A DNA stretch of 10,870 nt from Verrucomicrobiota bacterium (GCA_003218615.1 QHOD01000150.1:2142-13011), one strand, 5' to 3'. Positions 1 through 7,658 are shown, counted from the first letter of the stretch. Notes: generated by a model from the letters alone, not told the origin. Numbers and translations: made by a program.

Positions 1-1185
1 CCGATGGAACTGAAATTTGACCTCGCAGATGAGCGCCAAATCGCGGCCTTAGAGGCTACAATTGATGAAAAGCAGAAACAGATCGCAACTTTCGAGCGCA
101 TTTTCACCGGCTTAAAAATGGAAGAAGCCGCGATAGATCATCGTGAGACATTTGAACGACTCGAAAGTAGCAAGCGCGAGCTAACAGCTCACACTCTCAA
201 GAGAAACGAGATGCTCGCTCGGAGCCGCTACTACCTCAAAGCGATGAACTGTCCGCATCACCACAAGTTGTTTGCCGCGGTACCGAGAAGTTATCGCGAT
301 CTGCCACTGCGGCTGGCGGAGTATGGGACGGATTATCGCTACGAGAAAAGCGGCGAGTTATTCGGCCTAATGCGGGTGCGCTCGTTGCAGATGAACGACG
401 CGCATATCTACTGCACACCCGAGCAGTTCGAAGCGGAGTTCAATGCCGTCAACGAGATGTATCTGAAATATTTCAAGCTTTTCGGGATCGAGAAATACCT
501 GATGCGGTTCTCAACGCATGATCCAACGAAGCTCGGTCAGAAATTTGTCGATGAACCGGATCTTTGGAAACAAACCGAAATAATGACGAGGAATGTGTTG
601 AAAAATTCAGGAATCAATTACGTCGAAGTTCCAAACGAAGCGGCGTTTTACGGGCCGAAGATCGACGTGCAAGCATGGAGCGTGATCGGACGCGAGTTTT
701 CCATCGCGACGAACCAAGTCGATTTCTCCCAGCCGCGCAATTTTGATCTTCGGTATAAAGACCGCGACAACATCGACAAGATCCCGATCTGCATCCATCG
801 CGCGCCGCTCGGCACGCACGAACGTTTCATCGGTTTTTTGATCGAGCATTACGCCGGCAATTTCCCGCTCTGGCTCGCTCCCGAGCAGGTCCGCATTTTG
901 CCGATAGGCGATGACACGAAAGTGCTCGATTATTCGATGTCGATCTTAAATGAATTACGCGCACAGCAAGTTCGCGCCGAGATCGACAAGAGCAGCGACA
1001 ACATCAACGGCAAAATCCAGCGCGCCGAACAAATGAAAGTTCACACCATGTTCGTGATCGGAAAGCGCGACATGGGCGCCAACGCCGTCAGCGTTCGGGT
1101 TCACGGCAAAGGCAATCTCGGCGCCAAGCCGCGCGGCGATGCTATTGCGGATATTTTATTGTCGATCAAAGAACGGCGTGTCTAA
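1..1185 (+). CDS. thrS: Threonyl-tRNA synthetase, C-terminal part (5' end outside the window)
   Basis: Class II aminoacyl-tRNA synthetase that charges tRNA-Thr with threonine in the cytoplasm. Numbering from the ATG at 4, the zinc/threonine ligands of the family are all visible: C83 in YLKAMNCPHHH, H134 in MNDAHIYC and H265 in CIHRAPLG. Motif 2 is around residues 123-137 (MRVRSLQMNDAHIYC), and motif 3 follows H265 (GTHERFIGFL). The anticodon-binding domain starts near residue 290 (WLAPEQV) and runs to the end. The frame is still open at base 1 (a Pro codon before the Met), and the family is normally about 580-650 residues with TGS and SAD domains first. The ATG at 4 is therefore probably internal, with PM being the end of the usual FPPM-like stretch. 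Residues about 2-74 are odd: a long charged helical segment where relatives have roughly 8-10 residues. It ends with TAA, 40 bp before recQ. Confidence 0.93.
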   Translation, partial: PMELKFDLADERQIAALEATIDEKQKQIATFERIFTGLKMEEAAIDHRETFERLESSKRELTAHTLKRNEMLARSRYYLKAMNCPHHHKLFAAVPRSYRDLPLRLAEYGTDYRYEKSGELFGLMRVRSLQMNDAHIYCTPEQFEAEFNAVNEMYLKYFKLFGIEKYLMRFSTHDPTKLGQKFVDEPDLWKQTEIMTRNVLKNSGINYVEVPNEAAFYGPKIDVQAWSVIGREFSIATNQVDFSQPRNFDLRYKDRDNIDKIPICIHRAPLGTHERFIGFLIEHYAGNFPLWLAPEQVRILPIGDDTKVLDYSMSILNELRAQQVRAEIDKSSDNINGKIQRAEQMKVHTMFVIGKRDMGANAVSVRVHGKGNLGAKPRGDAIADILLSIKERRV

Positions 1186-1225
1186 TTCGCTGTTGCAGCC
1201 CGCAGCATTTCGCTAAAACAGCCCA

Positions 1226-3370
1226 ATGGATTTGCGCGGTGCGCTGAAGAAGAGTTTTGGTTATGATGAATTTCGGCCGCTGCAGGAAGAAATCGTCACC
1301 GACGCGCTGGCTGGCCGCGACGTATTTGCGTTGATGCCGACCGGTGGCGGGAAGTCGCTTTGTTTTCAGTTGCCGGCACTCCTCCGCGATGGGCTGACAA
1401 TCGTGGTGTCGCCTTTGATTTCACTGATGAAAGATCAGGTCGATGCGCTGCAAACGAGCGGGATCGCAGCGACGTTCTTGAATTCGGCGTTAGATCGAGA
1501 TGAAGCGGTCGCGCGGCTGCGCCGGCTTCATCGTGGCGAGTACCAGCTGCTTTACGTCGCACCAGAACGCTTGATGCTCGACACCTTTCTGGAACGGGCG
1601 CGGAACTGGAACGTTGCGCAGATCGCAATCGACGAGGCGCATTGCATCAGTGAATGGGGTCACGATTTCCGGCCGGAATATCGCGAATTGAAAAAGTTGC
1701 GGAGACATTTGCCGGATGTGCCGATTATGGCACTCACTGCGACTGCAACCGAACGAGTCCGCGCGGACATCCTCAAGCAGCTCGATCTGAGCGATCCGCG
1801 CTGTTATGTCGCCAGCTTTAATCGACCGAATCTCAGTTATCGCGTCGTTCCGAAATCGGCACCGTACCAACAACTGCTCGCATTCATTCGCGGCCGGCCT
1901 AACGACAGCGGGATCGTTTACTGCGCTAGCAGAAAAACGACGGACTCGCTGGCAAGAAACCTGAGCGAGGACGGGGTAAAGGCGAAACCGTATCACGCCG
2001 GTCTTACGGTCAGGGAGCGCACCCAAAATCAAGAGCTGTTCCTGCGAGATGACGCGCGGGTGATCACGGCGACGATCGCCTTCGGGATGGGAATCAATAA
2101 ACCGAACGTGCGGTTCGTCGTTCATCACGATCTGCCAAAGAACATCGAAAGCTATTATCAGGAGACGGGCCGCGCCGGGCGCGATGGGTTGCCGAGCGAA
2201 TGCGCGCTCCTTTTCAGCGCGAGCGATGTCGTCAAGCAAACGCATTTCATCGATGAGAAAAGCGAAAGCGAGCAACGCATCGCGCGCGAGCAGCTCCGGC
2301 AAATGGTGCATTACGCCGAAACCCGCGAGTGCCGGCGCGCGACGTTGTTGCGCTATTTCGGCGAAGAATACGATCAGCCGTCGTGCAATGGCTGCGATAA
2401 TTGCCTCACGCCGCGCGAAACGTTTGACGGTACAATCCCCGCGCAAAAATTCCTCTCATGCGTTCACCGGATCTGCGCCAAAAGCGGATTCGGATTCGGC
2501 CTTAATCACGTCGTCGAAGTGCTAACCGGCGCCGACACTCAGGCGATCCGGCAGCGCAGGCACGATCAGCTTTCCACCTACGGGATCGGACGCGATTTGA
2601 AACGCGACGCATGGCAGGCGATTGGGCGCGAGTTGTTGCGGCTGGGGCTGATCGAATGCGCGCCCGGCAAATTCGCGACGTTGAAACTCACAAAAGACGG
2701 TCTGGATACTTTGCGAGAGCGGACACCCATCACGCTCACGAAGCAGATCGACATTTCACAACAGCGCGCGAAAGGCGGCGCTGGCGAAATCGAATGTGAT
2801 GAAGCGTTATTCGAACGTTTGCGTACCAGGCGCCGGAAGCTGGCCGACGAACGCGATGTGCCTGCGTATGTAATTTTTTCCGATGTATCGCTCCGTGAAA
2901 TGGCGCGCGCATATCCGACAACCGCGAGCGAGTTTCGGCGAATCCCCGGCGTCGGGGCGCAGAAACTAAAAGATTTTGCGAAACCGTTCCTCGCTGAAAT
3001 CACTGATTATCTCGCGACGAAGCCGCGCCAGACGTTTACGGGTGCCCTGCGGTCAAGGCGGCGTCACCCCGGACTAAACGACAGTCAATCGGAGACCCTC
3101 CGGCGTTTTCGGAACGGCGAATCTGTCGATGAAATCTCTCGCACGCGCGGGTTCGTGTGCGGCACGATTTACGGACACCTCGTCGCTGCGATTGAGCGCG
3201 GCGAACCGCTCGCGCCAGATCGATTCTTTACGGCGGGTGAGCAGGAGGAAATTGCCGGGGCGTTCCGGCAGACAACCAACGGAAATCTCGGGGATGTTAA
3301 TGCACTGCTCGCTGGCAAATACGATATCGGCCAATTGCGCGTGTTCCGCGCGTTGGCCACGCACGCTTAG
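1226..3370 (+). CDS. recQ: ATP-dependent DNA helicase RecQ
   Basis: A 714-residue 3'-5' superfamily 2 DNA helicase for recombination repair and stalled forks. Domains in order are as follows. The helicase core (1 to about 350) has FGYDEFRPLQ (motif 0), Walker A MPTGGGKS at 37-44 with K43, DEAH at 136-139 followed by CISEWGHDFRPEY, and motif VI QETGRAGRDG at 312-321. A zinc-binding subdomain has C369, C387, C390 and C393. An RQC winged helix spans about 405-515 (HDQLSTYGIG; LLRLGLIE). An HRDC domain spans about 525-597 (RRIPGVGAQKLKDF). The C-terminal region (about 615-714) contains a helix-turn-helix-like stretch (RFRNGESVDEISRTRG), an add-on found in a subset of bacterial RecQ proteins. The ATG start puts the family's conserved N-terminus in the right place; no strong Shine-Dalgarno is seen. 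It lies 40 bp after thrS on the same strand. All key residues are present, so it looks functional. Confidence 0.97.
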   Translation: MDLRGALKKSFGYDEFRPLQEEIVTDALAGRDVFALMPTGGGKSLCFQLPALLRDGLTIVVSPLISLMKDQVDALQTSGIAATFLNSALDRDEAVARLRRLHRGEYQLLYVAPERLMLDTFLERARNWNVAQIAIDEAHCISEWGHDFRPEYRELKKLRRHLPDVPIMALTATATERVRADILKQLDLSDPRCYVASFNRPNLSYRVVPKSAPYQQLLAFIRGRPNDSGIVYCASRKTTDSLARNLSEDGVKAKPYHAGLTVRERTQNQELFLRDDARVITATIAFGMGINKPNVRFVVHHDLPKNIESYYQETGRAGRDGLPSECALLFSASDVVKQTHFIDEKSESEQRIAREQLRQMVHYAETRECRRATLLRYFGEEYDQPSCNGCDNCLTPRETFDGTIPAQKFLSCVHRICAKSGFGFGLNHVVEVLTGADTQAIRQRRHDQLSTYGIGRDLKRDAWQAIGRELLRLGLIECAPGKFATLKLTKDGLDTLRERTPITLTKQIDISQQRAKGGAGEIECDEALFERLRTRRRKLADERDVPAYVIFSDVSLREMARAYPTTASEFRRIPGVGAQKLKDFAKPFLAEITDYLATKPRQTFTGALRSRRRHPGLNDSQSETLRRFRNGESVDEISRTRGFVCGTIYGHLVAAIERGEPLAPDRFFTAGEQEEIAGAFRQTTNGNLGDVNALLAGKYDIGQLRVFRALATHA

Positions 3371-3494
3371 ATTGATTTGTTGAATACCGCGCAATAGAAG
3401 GCCAAGGCTCTGGCCGGGAATATTTTGCCGTCGACCTTAGCTTCTTTTATCTTGCCAACTCGGCGGGATTTTCTCGAAAAACAGTAAAGGGCTT
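3371..3494 (+). other. Intergenic region between recQ and the DUF4239 gene
   Basis: A 124-bp gap. It contains a short GGCCA/TGGCC inverted repeat (3400-3415, 6-base loop) followed only by a weak T-rich stretch. Just before the DUF4239 ATG lies AAAGGG, the probable ribosome binding site. The gap presumably carries a promoter for the DUF4239 gene, but I cannot assign its boxes. Confidence 0.4.
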
Positions 3495-4274
3495 ATGCAA
3501 TTCCTACTTCATTTACCGATAGCGTTTTCATTTTTGATTGTCTCGGCTCTCACCAGTGCAGTTGCGTTGGCCGGACTTCACCTGGTGCGAAGGAAGTATT
3601 CGGCGGAAGTGTTAAAAGAGAACCACGAAGTAGGTGCCATAATCTTTAATGCGTTCGGACTGTTTTACGGGGTGATGGTCGCTTTTGTTGTGTTTGTGAC
3701 GTGGACTGGGTATGACGACGCCACAAAAAACCTGCAAATGGAAGCCAGCGAGGCCCTTGATATTTTTCACAGTGCGGAAGGATTTCCTGAGCCTGCCAAT
3801 AAAATAATACAGCAGGGAATAAGGGATTATGTCGCTTCAGTTTATAATGATGAGGTGAAAAGAATGTCACAGGGCGGGATAAGCCTTTATTCCGGCGGAG
3901 CCCATCGAAAACTCGCGACGCTGTTCTATCAGACGGATGAGAAATCGATTCCCAACAAAGAGCTATACGCCGAAACATTAAGGCGATTAAACAACCTCGC
4001 TCAGTACCGCAGACTCATGATATTTGCAGGTAATAATACGGTGCCATCCGTTATCTGGCTCGTCTTGCTTGTTGGCGCGGTCATCACAGTTTCGTACACC
4101 TATTTCTTCGGGATGAAGAACATCAAGGCGCAGTACATGATAACAACCGCGCTCACGGTGACGATCACGTTGATTTTATTTTTGATATATATACTTGACC
4201 ACCCGTTTACAGGGACAAGCAAGGTTAGCGCGGAGCCTCTGAAAGAGGTGATAGAGATAATGCAGAAAGGATGA
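3495..4274 (+). CDS. DUF4239-type (bestrophin-like) membrane protein
   Basis: A 259-residue inner-membrane protein with the layout of the DUF4239 family, whose biochemical role is not established. Four membrane helices are visible at about residues 5-30, 46-70, 183-205 and 215-235. Between helices 2 and 3 is a soluble, largely helical loop of about 110 residues. The family-typical stretch is the second helix and its entry (KENHEVGAIIFNAFGLFYG, then MVAFVVFVTW). It is followed by a charged segment with a conserved-looking EASEAL. The ATG is preceded by AAAGGG, about 6 bases upstream, as a plausible ribosome binding site. Base and codon use differ from the flanking genes: it is more AT-rich, with several ATA and AGA/AGG codons that are rare in recQ. 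This could reflect acquisition by transfer, or simply membrane composition and relaxed codon bias. It ends 39 bp before the convergent DUF3008 gene. The family assignment comes from helix layout and motif, so function remains open. Confidence 0.8.
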   Translation: MQFLLHLPIAFSFLIVSALTSAVALAGLHLVRRKYSAEVLKENHEVGAIIFNAFGLFYGVMVAFVVFVTWTGYDDATKNLQMEASEALDIFHSAEGFPEPANKIIQQGIRDYVASVYNDEVKRMSQGGISLYSGGAHRKLATLFYQTDEKSIPNKELYAETLRRLNNLAQYRRLMIFAGNNTVPSVIWLVLLVGAVITVSYTYFFGMKNIKAQYMITTALTVTITLILFLIYILDHPFTGTSKVSAEPLKEVIEIMQKG

Positions 4275-4313
4275 GGCAACAGTCTCGTCTACCCGTTAAG
4301 CTTCGCCAATTTT

Positions 4314-4499
4314 CTAGCGGCGCTTTTTCGTCGGCAGCTTTTTGCGCTTGGTCTTGGCCATCCTGCGCAGCTCCTGTTTGCTCATCGATTTGTACATCCC
4401 TCGCGAAGCGCCTTTGAGCGACGACTTCGAACGTTTCCCGCGCTTCGCGGCGAGCGCTGCGCCAGCCGCCATTTGCTGTTTCTTTGATTTTGCAGGCAT
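4314..4499 (-). CDS. Small, very basic DUF3008 family protein
   Basis: A 61-residue protein starting MPAKSKKQQMAAGAALAAKR and containing KGASRGMYKSMSKQELRRMA, which matches the pattern I know for DUF3008 (MPAKSK-QQ-AAG-AL-AKRG, then LKGASR-MYKSMS). No function is established for this family. It has 23 Lys/Arg residues and only one acidic residue (E43), no cysteine and no membrane segment, and ends in a KKRR tail. This is the kind of composition seen in nucleic-acid-binding or disordered stress-associated small proteins; that role is inference only. The start is ATG; no clear Shine-Dalgarno precedes it. It sits 39 bp downstream of the permease gene on the same strand, so it could be read through from the operon or have its own promoter. 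It converges on the DUF4239 gene. Confidence 0.85.
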   Translation of the reverse strand: MPAKSKKQQMAAGAALAAKRGKRSKSSLKGASRGMYKSMSKQELRRMAKTKRKKLPTKKRR

Positions 4500-4538
4500 A
4501 CAAAGAGAGTTCGTGTATCGAACGCGAAATGGATTGGT

Positions 4539-5810
4539 TCAGGCCGCAGCGAGTTTACGCCAGAAGAAGTAGACTGGCACTCCGGTTAGTACGATCAAAA
4601 TTCCCATTCCAGAAGTGGCCGGCGCGAGCCAGGTAAGATCGACGATTAACAATCCGGCAAGCAAAATCGAAAAGATCGGCACGACCGGATAACCCCAGGT
4701 GCAGTATGGGCGCTCTGCATCCGGTTTTTTGTGCCGCAAAATCATTAACGCGCCAATCATTAGAACGTAAAAGAGCAAGTCCGTGGAGACAATGTATTCG
4801 AGCAGTTGATTGTAAACATTTCCGTAAGTGACCGCATGTGTCGCGGCGTTGATTGTCACCGTGCGCGGCAACGCCAGAAACGCAGTCCAGATTGCCTGTG
4901 CGACCAGCGCTGCCGCAGGAACATGAAAATGATTTGTGGCCGCGACTCTTTGAAAAAATAATCGATCGCGCGCCATCGCAAAGTAAACGCGAGCGCCAGA
5001 AAGAATCAGGCCGTTGTTACAACCGAACGTGGAAATCATGATCGCTGCAGCCATGCACATCGCGCCCGGATGACCGAACACGGCGTTCATCATTGCCACA
5101 GCCACGCGATTCTGCGGCGCCTGCTGGATTTCCGGAAACGGCAGCACAGCCAGGTAGGCGATGTTGGCGAGCAAATAAAGGACAACTACGATGCCGCAGC
5201 CCGCCACGAGCGCTCGCACAAGATTCTTTCCCGGGTCGCGCACTTCGCTGCCGACAAACGTAACATTTGTCCAGGCGGTCTGCGCGAAAAGCGGGCCCAC
5301 CATTGATCTTCCAAAAAGCAGCGCGAGCGCAAGCCCGCCGACACGTGTGAAGCCGGGCTGTGCGATCTGCGGGCTCCAGCCGTTGGCCCACGAATTCCAC
5401 CAATTTGAGCTCAGCGCTGCAGAATTGGCACTCCAGCCTAGGCACAAGCCAATCACGACCACAGCAGCCAGCGCGGCTGTTTTTACAAAGGTGAATGTGT
5501 TCTGGATGATTTTTCCAACTTCAAGCCCGCGCGTGTTCGTCCACGTCAGCAGCGCGATCAACGCAATCGCGACCAATTGTTCCAGCGACAAGCTGATCGC
5601 GTACCCACCGAACGAGATTGGCGCAATCAGGTAATTGTCCGGCGAAACCGATGGCACAAAGACGCCGAAAAATTTTGCGAACGCAATCGCCACCGCGGCG
5701 ATGGTTCCAGTCTGAATAACAAGAAACAGCGTCCAGCCGTACAAAAATCCAACCGGCGGACCGTATGCTTCGCGCAAGAAGACATAAACGCCGCCGGCGC
5801 GCGGCATCAT
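4539..5810 (-). CDS. APC-superfamily amino-acid permease, main body (5' part detached by a frame break)
   Basis: A 423-residue open frame starting at MMPRAGGVYVFLREAYG, which in this permease family is the cytoplasmic end of TM2 rather than the protein start. It has the rest of an APC (LAT/amino-acid-polyamine type) transporter. TM3 follows (GFLYGWTLFLVIQTGTIAAV), then LLTWTNTRGLEVGK, FVGSEVRDPGKNLVRALVAG before TM6, and NGLILSGARVYFAMARDR near TM8. It ends in further hydrophobic helices and a short RKLAAA tail. The family normally begins about 75-80 residues earlier. The first about 38 of those residues are encoded just upstream in another frame and the rest are missing. The ATG at 5810 lacks a recognisable ribosome binding site. 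As annotated it would lack TM1 and TM2 and so part of the substrate site, so it is likely non-functional unless the gap is an assembly error. It is the last transporter gene of the pxp operon, presumably for oxoproline, glutamate or another amino acid; the substrate cannot be read from the sequence. Confidence 0.85.
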   Translation of the reverse strand: MMPRAGGVYVFLREAYGPPVGFLYGWTLFLVIQTGTIAAVAIAFAKFFGVFVPSVSPDNYLIAPISFGGYAISLSLEQLVAIALIALLTWTNTRGLEVGKIIQNTFTFVKTAALAAVVVIGLCLGWSANSAALSSNWWNSWANGWSPQIAQPGFTRVGGLALALLFGRSMVGPLFAQTAWTNVTFVGSEVRDPGKNLVRALVAGCGIVVVLYLLANIAYLAVLPFPEIQQAPQNRVAVAMMNAVFGHPGAMCMAAAIMISTFGCNNGLILSGARVYFAMARDRLFFQRVAATNHFHVPAAALVAQAIWTAFLALPRTVTINAATHAVTYGNVYNQLLEYIVSTDLLFYVLMIGALMILRHKKPDAERPYCTWGYPVVPIFSILLAGLLIVDLTWLAPATSGMGILIVLTGVPVYFFWRKLAAA

Positions 5811-5928
5811 CGTTGGTGATGAAGATGCCCGACCCGATCATCGAGCCAATCACGATCATCGTCGCGTCGACCGGTCCGAGCGCGCGAACGAGCCCGGATG
5901 GCTGCCGCTGGTCGATCGTGTCGCTCAC
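5811..5928 (-). pseudogene. Detached 5' fragment of the APC permease gene
   Basis: This frame begins with GTG at 5928-5926 and reads MSDTIDQRQPSGLVRALGPV and on to MIVIGSMIGSGIFITN. That is the cytoplasmic N-tail and the first half of TM1 with the G-S-G substrate-binding motif of APC permeases. After FITN the family pattern stops: the next bases already encode MMPRAGG of the following gene body, in a different frame. The expected about 38 residues between GIFI and MMP (rest of TM1 and TM2) are reduced to 7 nt, so about 107 nt are missing. Translated without correction, the frame continues as unrelated Arg-rich sequence to about 5521. The GTG overlaps the pxpA stop codon (GTGA at 5928-5925), showing this was the original, translationally coupled start of the permease. 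Confidence 0.8.
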
Positions 5929-6680
5929 AACGAACTCTGCGGCGCGGTGATTCTGACGCCTTCATGTTCGAGTTGCATTCGCAATTCGCGCGCGAACTCG
6001 ACCGCGCCAGGTGTGTCGCCGTGAACGCAAATGGTTTCGCCGCGCACATCGACATCGCGGCCTTCGACAGATTGCACTTTACCTTCCCGCAACATCCGCA
6101 GGACGCGCTGGGCTCCTTCTTTTGGATCGCCGAGCAATGCGTCCGGCCGCGTGCGCGGAACGAGCCAGCCGTCGTTCAAGTAATTGCGATCAGCGAAAAT
6201 TTCGCGTGCGAGTTGCAAACCATGCGCCTCGCCGGCTCGGGCGAGCTGGCTGTTGTCCGGTGCAAACAGAATTAGCTTCGGATCGACTGATGCGATGGCC
6301 CGCGCGATCGCATCGGCCAGTCTGTCGTCGCGCACCGCCATGTTATAAAGTGCGCCGTGTGGCTTTACATGGTTGGGTTGCACATCAAGGGCAGAAGCGA
6401 TCGCTTGAAAAATTCCGAGCTGATAGGCCACGGCATCAAACACTTCCTGGTCAGGTATCTCCAATTCCTTGCGACCGAAATTCTCGCGATCGAAAAAACT
6501 CGGATGCGCTCCGACAGCTACCCCGTGCGCCTTCGCGATAGAAACCGCGGCGTGCATTGTATCGGCATCGCCCGCGTGAAAACCGGTCGCGATGTTCGCA
6601 GAGCTGATGAGTTCGAACAGTTCATCGTCATGCCCCGCTCCTTCACCAAGGTCGGCGTTAAGATCGACGGTCAGGTTCAT
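5925..6680 (-). CDS. pxpA: 5-oxoprolinase subunit PxpA (LamB/YcsF family)
   Basis: A 251-residue cytoplasmic protein of the LamB/YcsF family. With PxpB and PxpC it forms the bacterial ATP-dependent 5-oxoprolinase that opens 5-oxo-L-proline to L-glutamate, clearing damaged glutamine/glutamate products. The family signatures are all present: DLNADLGEG at residues 6-14, NIATGFHAGD at 29-38 (Thr where Cys is common), GAHPSFFD at 57-64, HVKPHGALYN at 104-113, EIFADRNYLNDG at 160-171 and ICVHGDTPGA at 217-226. Length is normal for the family (about 245-255). The ATG at 6680 overlaps the pxpC stop by 4 bases (ATGA), and its own stop overlaps the GTG of the permease (GTGA), so translation is probably coupled at both ends. 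It appears intact. Confidence 0.96.
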   Translation of the reverse strand: MNLTVDLNADLGEGAGHDDELFELISSANIATGFHAGDADTMHAAVSIAKAHGVAVGAHPSFFDRENFGRKELEIPDQEVFDAVAYQLGIFQAIASALDVQPNHVKPHGALYNMAVRDDRLADAIARAIASVDPKLILFAPDNSQLARAGEAHGLQLAREIFADRNYLNDGWLVPRTRPDALLGDPKEGAQRVLRMLREGKVQSVEGRDVDVRGETICVHGDTPGAVEFARELRMQLEHEGVRITAPQSSL

Positions 6681-7645
6681 TTGTTCTGCAAGCTCAGTCC
6701 GATTCGAAAGCGCTCCAGTTCCTGTTCACGCTCAAAAAGCAGGCGATGCGCTTCGGGCAATGAGATTTCCCGAAACCGGACCGTGTCTCCAGGGCGAAGT
6801 TGTGCCGCGATACCAAGATCGACCGTGACCACGTGCGCGATTTTCGGATAACCGCCGATCGTTTGGCAATCTCCCAAAAGCAAAATCGGCTGGCCGCCTG
6901 GCGGAACCTGGATCGTGCCAGGCGCGACCGCTTCGGAGATAAGATCGACATCGTCGGTTCGTTGCAATTCAGGGCCAGCCAATCGCACACCCATGCGGTC
7001 TGAATCGGACGATACGCCGAAGGATTCGCTCGTGAAGCGTTGAAGCATTGAAGCATTGAAGCTGTTCCAATCCGCGCCGCGGACAAATCGAAGTATGGGA
7101 GCAGAACTGGCTGTTTGTGACCACGGCTTCGGCGCGCTCCACGAAGAAATGGTTGTAGCCGGGATCGCTGATCCCGGTCGTGTGCCAAGCCGAATAGCAT
7201 CGCCATCCCGCAATGCCCGACCATTGAACCCGCCGAAATTTGCCCGCAAATCCGTGGCGCGGCTTCCCAGAACAAACGGAACATCGATTCCGCCTGAGAT
7301 TGCGAGCCAACATCGACATCCCGATTGTGCGTGATTGAATTTTAGCTCGTCACCCGCGCGCGCTAAAGCTCTGTGGCCGGCCGGCAACGACGTCGATCCA
7401 ATTCGAACGTCGAATCCGCCGCCACACCAAGCGACGATTCGTTCGTCCGCGAAACGCAATTGCAGACCGCCAAAGCTGATTTCAAGTCCCGCTGCAGATT
7501 CATCACCACCCGCAAGAAGATTAGCCACGCGCAATGCGAACGAATCGAGCGCGCCGCCTAAGGAAACGCCGAATTGGCGAAACCCGGTTCGTCCCAAATC
7601 CTGGATGGACGTCAGAAAACCGGCGCGGATGGCGATCGCATTCAC
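6677..7645 (-). CDS. pxpC: 5-oxoprolinase subunit PxpC (KipA / biotin-dependent carboxyltransferase family)
   Basis: A 322-residue protein of the KipA/allophanate-hydrolase-subunit-2 family and partner of PxpB in the 5-oxoprolinase complex. Recognisable blocks are SIQDLGRTGFRQFGVSLGGA near residue 13, LDSFALRVANLLAG after it, GSRATDLRANFGGFNGR near 127, SDRMGVRL at 215-222, then SEAVAPGTIQVPPGGQPI and LLLGDCQTIGGYPKIAHV (237-272). The start is GTG at 7645, 13 bp after the pxpB stop; it gives the expected N-terminus, with the QDLGRTG block about 13 residues in. Its end overlaps pxpA by ATGA. One oddity is that residues about 196-204 (FNASMLQRF) are encoded by a tandem 8-bp repeat that keeps the frame. 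This segment falls in a variable helix before the SDRMG block, where family members show a similar length, so activity need not be affected. Standalone KipA is sometimes labelled a urea-amidolyase-related protein; the neighbours make PxpC the better name. Confidence 0.95.
   Translation of the reverse strand: MNAIAIRAGFLTSIQDLGRTGFRQFGVSLGGALDSFALRVANLLAGGDESAAGLEISFGGLQLRFADERIVAWCGGGFDVRIGSTSLPAGHRALARAGDELKFNHAQSGCRCWLAISGGIDVPFVLGSRATDLRANFGGFNGRALRDGDAIRLGTRPGSAIPATTISSWSAPKPWSQTASSAPILRFVRGADWNSFNASMLQRFTSESFGVSSDSDRMGVRLAGPELQRTDDVDLISEAVAPGTIQVPPGGQPILLLGDCQTIGGYPKIAHVVTVDLGIAAQLRPGDTVRFREISLPEAHRLLFEREQELERFRIGLSLQNK
7032..7063. repeat. Tandem 8-bp repeat inside pxpC
   Basis: Three copies of TTGAAGCA (the last ending in T) run from 7040 to 7063, preceded by a degenerate fourth copy GTGAAGCG at 7032-7039. 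On the coding strand it encodes FNASMLQRF-like residues of PxpC. Three copies equal 24 bp, so gain or loss of a single unit would shift the frame. Confidence 0.8.
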
Positions 7646-7658
7646 GACTGTAAACCGC

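Noticed and set aside
1490..2446. 318-codon open frame antisense to recQ
   Set aside because: It lies wholly inside the conserved helicase core on the other strand; high GC favours such shadow frames and no domain is recognisable.
3400..3415. GGCCA/TGGCC hairpin after recQ as a terminator
   Set aside because: The stem is only 5 bp and no real T-run follows, so it is not a credible intrinsic terminator.
5017..5445. 142-codon open frame on the - strand inside the permease
   Set aside because: Overlaps the strongly conserved permease body in another frame and has low-complexity Arg/Cys-rich sequence.
6011..6541. 176-codon + strand frame opposite pxpA
   Set aside because: Antisense to a clear PxpA gene with all family motifs; no recognisable protein.
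7040..7063. Repeat as evidence that pxpC is broken
   Set aside because: The reading frame continues cleanly through it and all later family blocks (SDRMG, PPGGQP, LGDCQTIGGYPKIAHV) are in frame.
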